Of a DNA stretch of 25,833 nt, positions 21,836 to 25,833 are shown in pieces. Each line of letters begins with the position of its first letter. Within the stretch, counting starts at the first letter, position 1. The translations under genes and the position numbers were made by a program. The stretch spans positions 1-25,833 of the forward strand of contig URMH01000037.1 of NCBI GenBank assembly GCA_900549015.1, read 5' to 3'. The notes under the pieces are model-generated. The model made no database searches. It was not told where the DNA came from and was given only the letters and a program-made list of their open reading frames with translations. This DNA is from an uncultured Blautia sp. (GTDB lineage Bacteria > Bacillota > Clostridia > Lachnospirales > Lachnospiraceae).

Positions 21836-23893
21836 TTATAATCCTAAAAGTGCCAGAAGTGGCGCAACTAAAATATCAATCAGTTTAATTCCGATAAACG
21901 GTACGATCACACCGCCAAGTCCATAAATTCCCATGTTTTTCATCAGCATCTTTTCGGAGCGCATTGGTTTATATTTGACACCGCGCATGGCAATGGGAAT
22001 CAGGCACGGAATAATAATGGCGTTGAAAATAAGTGCGGATAAAATCGCGCTGAACGGTGTTGCAAGATGCATAATGTTCAGCATTTCCATCTGTGGAATT
22101 ACAAGAGTGAACATTGCCGGAATAATGGCGAAATATTTTGCCACATCGTTTGCAATACTGAAAGTAGTAAGAGAACCTCTTGTAATCAAAAGCTGTTTTC
22201 CAATTTCCACAACCTCCAGAATCTTGGTTGGGTCAGAGTCAAGGTCAACCATATTGGCTGCCTCTTTTGCAGCTGTTGTTCCGCTGTTCATGGCAAGACC
22301 AACGTCTGCCTGTGCAAGAGCCGGCGCGTCGTTTGTACCGTCTCCTGTCATTGCTACCAGTTTTCCTTCTGCCTGCTCTTTTTTGATGGCATCAATTTTA
22401 TCCTCTGGTTTACATTCTGCAATAAAACCGTCTACACCTGCTTCTTTTGCAATCGTTGCAGCTGTCAGCGGGTTATCTCCTGTACACATAATTGTCTTGA
22501 TCCCAATTTCACGGAGACGGGCGAAACGCTCTACAAGCCCCGGTTTTACTGTATCTTTTAAGTAAATAACGCCGTATATTACATTTCCTGCACATACAAC
22601 AAGAGGTGTGCCGCCAAGACTGGAAATTTCTTTTACAATTCCTTCCAGATCGTCAGGAATTGTTCCACCCTTTTCTTTTACGTATGTTTTGATGGCATCG
22701 TAAGCGCCTTTTCGAATTTCCGTGCCGTCTTTTAAGTTGACGCCGCTCATTTTTGTCTGTGCTGTAAACTCCACAAATTCCATCTGCTCTTTTGCCTCTT
22801 CTCTGATGCTTGTTCCAAGAGACATTCCAAGTTCTACCACAGATTTTCCTTCCGGTGTGGAATCACAAAGGGAAGTCATTACACTATAATCAATTAAGTC
22901 TTCTTTTTTCTTTCCTTTTACAGGACGAAAATCTGCTGCAAGACGGTTTCCGTATGTAATGGTTCCTGTTTTATCAAGAATCATAGTATCTACGTCTCCG
23001 CAGGCTTCTACTGCTTTCCCTGACATGGCAATTACATTAAATCTTGTAACACGGTCCATTCCTGCAATTCCAATTGCGGAAAGCAGTCCGCCGATAGTAG
23101 TCGGAATCAGGCATACAAGAAGCGCGATCATAGTCGCCATTGGAATCTTTGCTCCTGCATAATCGGAGAAACAGTAAAGAGTGACAACCACAATAAGGAA
23201 GATAATAGTTAAACTTACAAGAAGCGTATTCAACGCAATTTCGTTTGGTGTCTTCTGTCTGGAAGCTCCCTCTACAAGAGAAATCATTTTATCGAGAAAA
23301 GATTTTCCAGGCTCTGAAGTAATTTTGATTTTCAACCAGTCACTAACTACTGTAGTTCCTCCTGTAACAGAAGAGAAATCGCCTCCTGCCTCTCTTGTAA
23401 CAGGAGCAGACTCTCCTGTGATAGCTGACTCATCTACAGATGCAACACCTTCAATTACCTCGCCATCGTTTGGAATCACTTCACCCATTCTTACCATGAC
23501 TACATCGCCTTTTTTCAGCTCAGAAGCGTTGATCGTCTTTTCTGTGCCGTCTTTTAAAAGAAGATTGGCCACAGTATCTTTTTTGGTTTTCTTAAGAGAA
23601 TCTGCCTGGGCTTTTCCGCGTCCCTCTGCAACAGATTCCGCAAAGTTTGCAAAAAGAATCGTTATAAATAAAATCACCGTCACAATTCCGTTGTAAATAC
23701 GAAGGGAACTGTCATCTCCGAAAATCGTAGGGAAAATTGTCATGATCAGGCTGATCACAAAACCAATTTCTACTACAAACATTACGGGGTTTTTCATCAT
23801 ATATTTGGGATTTAATTTCTGAAAGGCTCCGATAATGGAACTTTTCAGAATATCCTTTGTAATAAATTTTGTCTTTTTATGCTCTTTTTCCAT
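21836..23893 (-). CDS. kdpB: potassium-transporting ATPase subunit B (P-type ATPase)
   Basis: KdpB hydrolyses ATP to drive potassium uptake by KdpA. The 685 residues show the P-type ATPase set: actuator loop TGES (159-162), phosphorylation motif DKTGT with Asp307, and hinge MTGDGTNDAPALAQADVG. Asp307 and Ser162 fall at the same numbers as in Escherichia coli KdpB, where Ser162 is an inhibitory phosphorylation site. The frame extends upstream to a TTG inside kdpA. The ATG at 23893 gives the usual length and N terminus MEKEHKKTKF, although its ribosome binding site (AAGGA, 11 bases away) is only fair. It begins 34 bp after the kdpA stop. Confidence 0.96.
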   Translation of the reverse strand: MEKEHKKTKFITKDILKSSIIGAFQKLNPKYMMKNPVMFVVEIGFVISLIMTIFPTIFGDDSSLRIYNGIVTVILFITILFANFAESVAEGRGKAQADSLKKTKKDTVANLLLKDGTEKTINASELKKGDVVMVRMGEVIPNDGEVIEGVASVDESAITGESAPVTREAGGDFSSVTGGTTVVSDWLKIKITSEPGKSFLDKMISLVEGASRQKTPNEIALNTLLVSLTIIFLIVVVTLYCFSDYAGAKIPMATMIALLVCLIPTTIGGLLSAIGIAGMDRVTRFNVIAMSGKAVEACGDVDTMILDKTGTITYGNRLAADFRPVKGKKKEDLIDYSVMTSLCDSTPEGKSVVELGMSLGTSIREEAKEQMEFVEFTAQTKMSGVNLKDGTEIRKGAYDAIKTYVKEKGGTIPDDLEGIVKEISSLGGTPLVVCAGNVIYGVIYLKDTVKPGLVERFARLREIGIKTIMCTGDNPLTAATIAKEAGVDGFIAECKPEDKIDAIKKEQAEGKLVAMTGDGTNDAPALAQADVGLAMNSGTTAAKEAANMVDLDSDPTKILEVVEIGKQLLITRGSLTTFSIANDVAKYFAIIPAMFTLVIPQMEMLNIMHLATPFSAILSALIFNAIIIPCLIPIAMRGVKYKPMRSEKMLMKNMGIYGLGGVIVPFIGIKLIDILVAPLLALLGL

Positions 23894-23927
23894 TTCAATC
23901 CATATCCTTTCTGACTTTGCATCCTGT

Positions 23928-25664
23928 TTATGACATCCAAAGTACAAGATGCTCTGCTATCGGCCCAAGTGCCAGTGCAGGGAAGAATGTCAATGCTGCA
24001 AAGATATATACAACAACTACTAAAATAACTGTAAAAATTACATTGTCCGTCCGTAATGTTCCTACTGTCTCATTTACACGGCGTTTTGCCAACAAACTTC
24101 CTGCGATTGCAAGCTGTGCGATAATAGCAATATATCTTCCGAAGAACATGGCAAGACCGGTTGTAATATTCCAGAATACGGTGTTGTCTGACAGTCCCTC
24201 AAAACCGGAACCGTTGTTTGCAGCAGAAGAAGCATATTCATATAAAACCTGTGACAGTCCATGAAAACCTTCGTTTGTAATTCCTTCCATTCCCGCTCCT
24301 GTCATAACAGCAAGTGCGGAAAATCCAAGGATGAGAAGAGGATGCACGATCAGTACAAGAGCCACAAGCTTCATTTCTTTTCCTTCAATTTTCTTTCCAA
24401 GATATTCCGGGGTACGTCCGATCATAAGTCCACAGAGGAATACAGCAAGAATTACATACATTACCATATTCATAAGACCAACACCCTTACCGCCGAATAC
24501 ACAGTTTAACATCATGTGAAGCATTGGAACCATTCCTCCAAGAGGGGTCAGGGTATCGTGCATATTGTTGACTGTACCTGTAGTAAATGAGGTGGTTGTC
24601 GTTGTAAAGAGTGCAGACTGGGCAATGCCGAAGCGCATCTCTTTTCCTTCCATGCTTCCCATATCCTGATTGAGGCCAACTGCTTCCAGAGCCGGGTTTC
24701 CCGCCTGCTCTGCGTTAAAGCAGATAAGAAGTCCTACAAGGAAGAGTATAGACATAGCTGCAAAAATAGTTCTTCCCTGATTTCCGAAAATGACTTTTTT
24801 CTGAGCAGACATAACAACCTGATTTTTCTTTGATTCTTTTCTTCTCTTCATTGTCATTTTTCCAAAAGTAATGACACAGGATCCCGGAAGAACCATCATA
24901 CAAAGAAGTTCGATCATATTCGAAATTACCGTCGGATTTTCAAATGGGGTTGTTGAGTTTGCTCCGAAAAATCCACCGCCGTTTGTTCCCAGATGTTTAA
25001 TACTTTCCAGCGCTGCCACAGGTCCCATTGCAAGATCCTGATACTGTCCCTCAATTGTCTGTACGGTCTGGTTTGCCGCAAGTGTCTGAGGAACTCCCTG
25101 CCAAATCAGAAAAAGTCCGGCAATCAGAGATACAGGAATAAGAATACGTGTGGTAATTCGCACCATATCTTCATAAAAGTTTCCTACATCCTTCCGCTTT
25201 CCTGCAAGCCCTCTGCAGAATGCCATACATGCCGCATATCCACTGGCAGCAGATACAAACATCATAAAAATGATAACAAGCATCTGGCTTAAATAAGAAA
25301 GACCAGACTCACCGGAATAGTGCTGAAGGTTTGTGTTTGTCATAAAGCTGATAATTGTGTTAAAAGAAAGGGTCGGTTCCATAGCTTCGATTCCATTGGG
25401 ATTTACAAATAATAATCCCTGAAGCCTTAAAACAAGATACCCGGTAAATATCATAACTGCGTTTGTGGTAAGTAAATGAAACGCATATTGCTTCCAGTTC
25501 ATTCCCTCACCGTTTATTCTGCAGACCTTATAAATCAAACCGTCCACACGGTTAAAAAGCGGATCTGCAAATGTTTTCTCTTTTGTGGCGATATGGTACA
25601 TATAAGTTCCCATAGGGATTACAAGTACCATAAATATCGCAAGGGTAACCACTATCTGTAACAT
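23928..25664 (-). CDS. kdpA: potassium-transporting ATPase subunit A (channel-like subunit)
   Basis: KdpA binds and moves potassium and descends from the K-channel/Trk superfamily. The 578 residues are mostly membrane helices and include four selectivity-filter-like loops: TNTNLQHYSG, GTNGGGFFGANSTTPFENP, TTTTSFTTGTVNNMHD and AANNGSGFEGL. These are the diagnostic KdpA sequences. The ATG at 25664 has GGAGGAG at good spacing and gives the standard N terminus. It follows the tiny kdpF gene by 31 bp. It is the first large gene of the operon kdpF-A-B-C-D-D-E. Confidence 0.97.
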   Translation of the reverse strand: MLQIVVTLAIFMVLVIPMGTYMYHIATKEKTFADPLFNRVDGLIYKVCRINGEGMNWKQYAFHLLTTNAVMIFTGYLVLRLQGLLFVNPNGIEAMEPTLSFNTIISFMTNTNLQHYSGESGLSYLSQMLVIIFMMFVSAASGYAACMAFCRGLAGKRKDVGNFYEDMVRITTRILIPVSLIAGLFLIWQGVPQTLAANQTVQTIEGQYQDLAMGPVAALESIKHLGTNGGGFFGANSTTPFENPTVISNMIELLCMMVLPGSCVITFGKMTMKRRKESKKNQVVMSAQKKVIFGNQGRTIFAAMSILFLVGLLICFNAEQAGNPALEAVGLNQDMGSMEGKEMRFGIAQSALFTTTTTSFTTGTVNNMHDTLTPLGGMVPMLHMMLNCVFGGKGVGLMNMVMYVILAVFLCGLMIGRTPEYLGKKIEGKEMKLVALVLIVHPLLILGFSALAVMTGAGMEGITNEGFHGLSQVLYEYASSAANNGSGFEGLSDNTVFWNITTGLAMFFGRYIAIIAQLAIAGSLLAKRRVNETVGTLRTDNVIFTVILVVVVYIFAALTFFPALALGPIAEHLVLWMS

Positions 25665-25695
25665 TTTTTCTCTCCTCCAAGTCTAATCCCTTTTC

Positions 25696-25773
25696 TTACA
25701 ATTTTTCCGGATAAATCAGTGCATAAAATAAATATCCGGTAAGTAGTAAAATGATAATTGCCAACAAAATCAT
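25696..25773 (-). CDS. kdpF: KdpF, small membrane subunit of the Kdp pump
   Basis: A 25-residue frame lies directly upstream of kdpA. It starts MILLAIIILLLTGYLFYAL and ends IYPEKL. It is a single hydrophobic helix with the GYLxYAL core and acidic/proline end seen in KdpF of other bacteria. In known pumps KdpF lies between the other subunits and stabilises the complex. It has a strong ribosome binding site (AGGAGG) before the ATG at 25773. Position, length and motif agree, so the call is firm in spite of the size. Confidence 0.9.
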   Translation of the reverse strand: MILLAIIILLLTGYLFYALIYPEKL

Positions 25774-25801
25774 TTTTCTTCCTCCTCATATAATCAAGTG
25801 T

Positions 25802-25833
25802 TTTTTATTGAAAATTCAAGGTTTTTCAACCTT
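25802..25833 (-). promoter_or_regulatory. start of the kdp control region: hairpin and weak promoter candidate
   Basis: AAGGTT and AACCTT flank a four-base loop (25818-25833), a 6-bp hairpin reaching the window edge. On the minus strand TTGAAA (25824-25829), a 16-bp spacer and TAAAAA (25802-25807) could be a promoter. The two readings exclude each other: the hairpin could instead belong to a leader structure that begins outside the window. Too little is visible to decide. Confidence 0.3.

Noticed and set aside
21933..23696. Long plus-strand frames opposite kdpB (up to 210 codons)
   Set aside because: They mirror the codon pattern of the conserved kdpB gene; no ribosome binding sites or protein motifs support them.

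Overview
The window looks like chromosomal DNA of an anaerobic, endospore-forming Firmicute, most likely a Lachnospiraceae member (Blautia/Ruminococcus gnavus-like). This is inferred from AGGAGG-type ribosome binding sites, moderate GC, the archaeal-type short ProS under a T-box, a CotS-family gene and the general style of the proteins. Almost all genes are on the minus strand; only a LysR regulator is on the plus strand. I made no database comparison.

Layout by coordinate. 1-6381 is housekeeping: the start of an HU gene (cut by the window edge), alpha-phosphoglucomutase pgcA, a CotS-like kinase-fold coat protein with a candidate sigma-E promoter, and a proS-cca operon behind a promoter and a proline-type T-box leader. 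6392-11611 is a complete envelope-stress module: response regulator, intramembrane-sensing histidine kinase, ABC ATPase and a large FtsX-type permease, with separate candidate promoters for the regulator pair and the transporter pair. 11640-12398 is an in-frame fusion of a response-regulator receiver domain to the membrane tail of an FtsX permease. It appears to be what remains of a second such module after an internal deletion. 12492-13398 is a MerR regulator carrying a four-helix membrane domain, with a 19-bp-spacer MerR-type promoter of its own. 13494-14190 is a Phd/RelE toxin-antitoxin pair bracketed by a 25-bp direct repeat that forms part of two terminator-like hairpins. 14281-16844 is aspartase (aspA) and a divergent LysR gene, with interlocked promoters and a perfect 16-bp palindrome. 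16849-25773 is a complete potassium-scavenging operon, kdpF-A-B-C, then KdpD split over two genes that both keep a membrane domain and a GAF-like domain, then kdpE.

How the genes work together. The Kdp genes form one pump (KdpFABC) plus its control system. The N-terminal KdpD protein carries the KdpD ATP-binding and USP domains, the second protein carries the kinase core, and KdpE is the response regulator. The RR/HK/ABC/permease set probably detects and counters a cell-envelope-active compound; the substrate cannot be read from sequence. The most unusual items are the receiver-permease fusion, the membrane-anchored MerR, the split KdpD with duplicated membrane modules, and the aspA/lysR control region.
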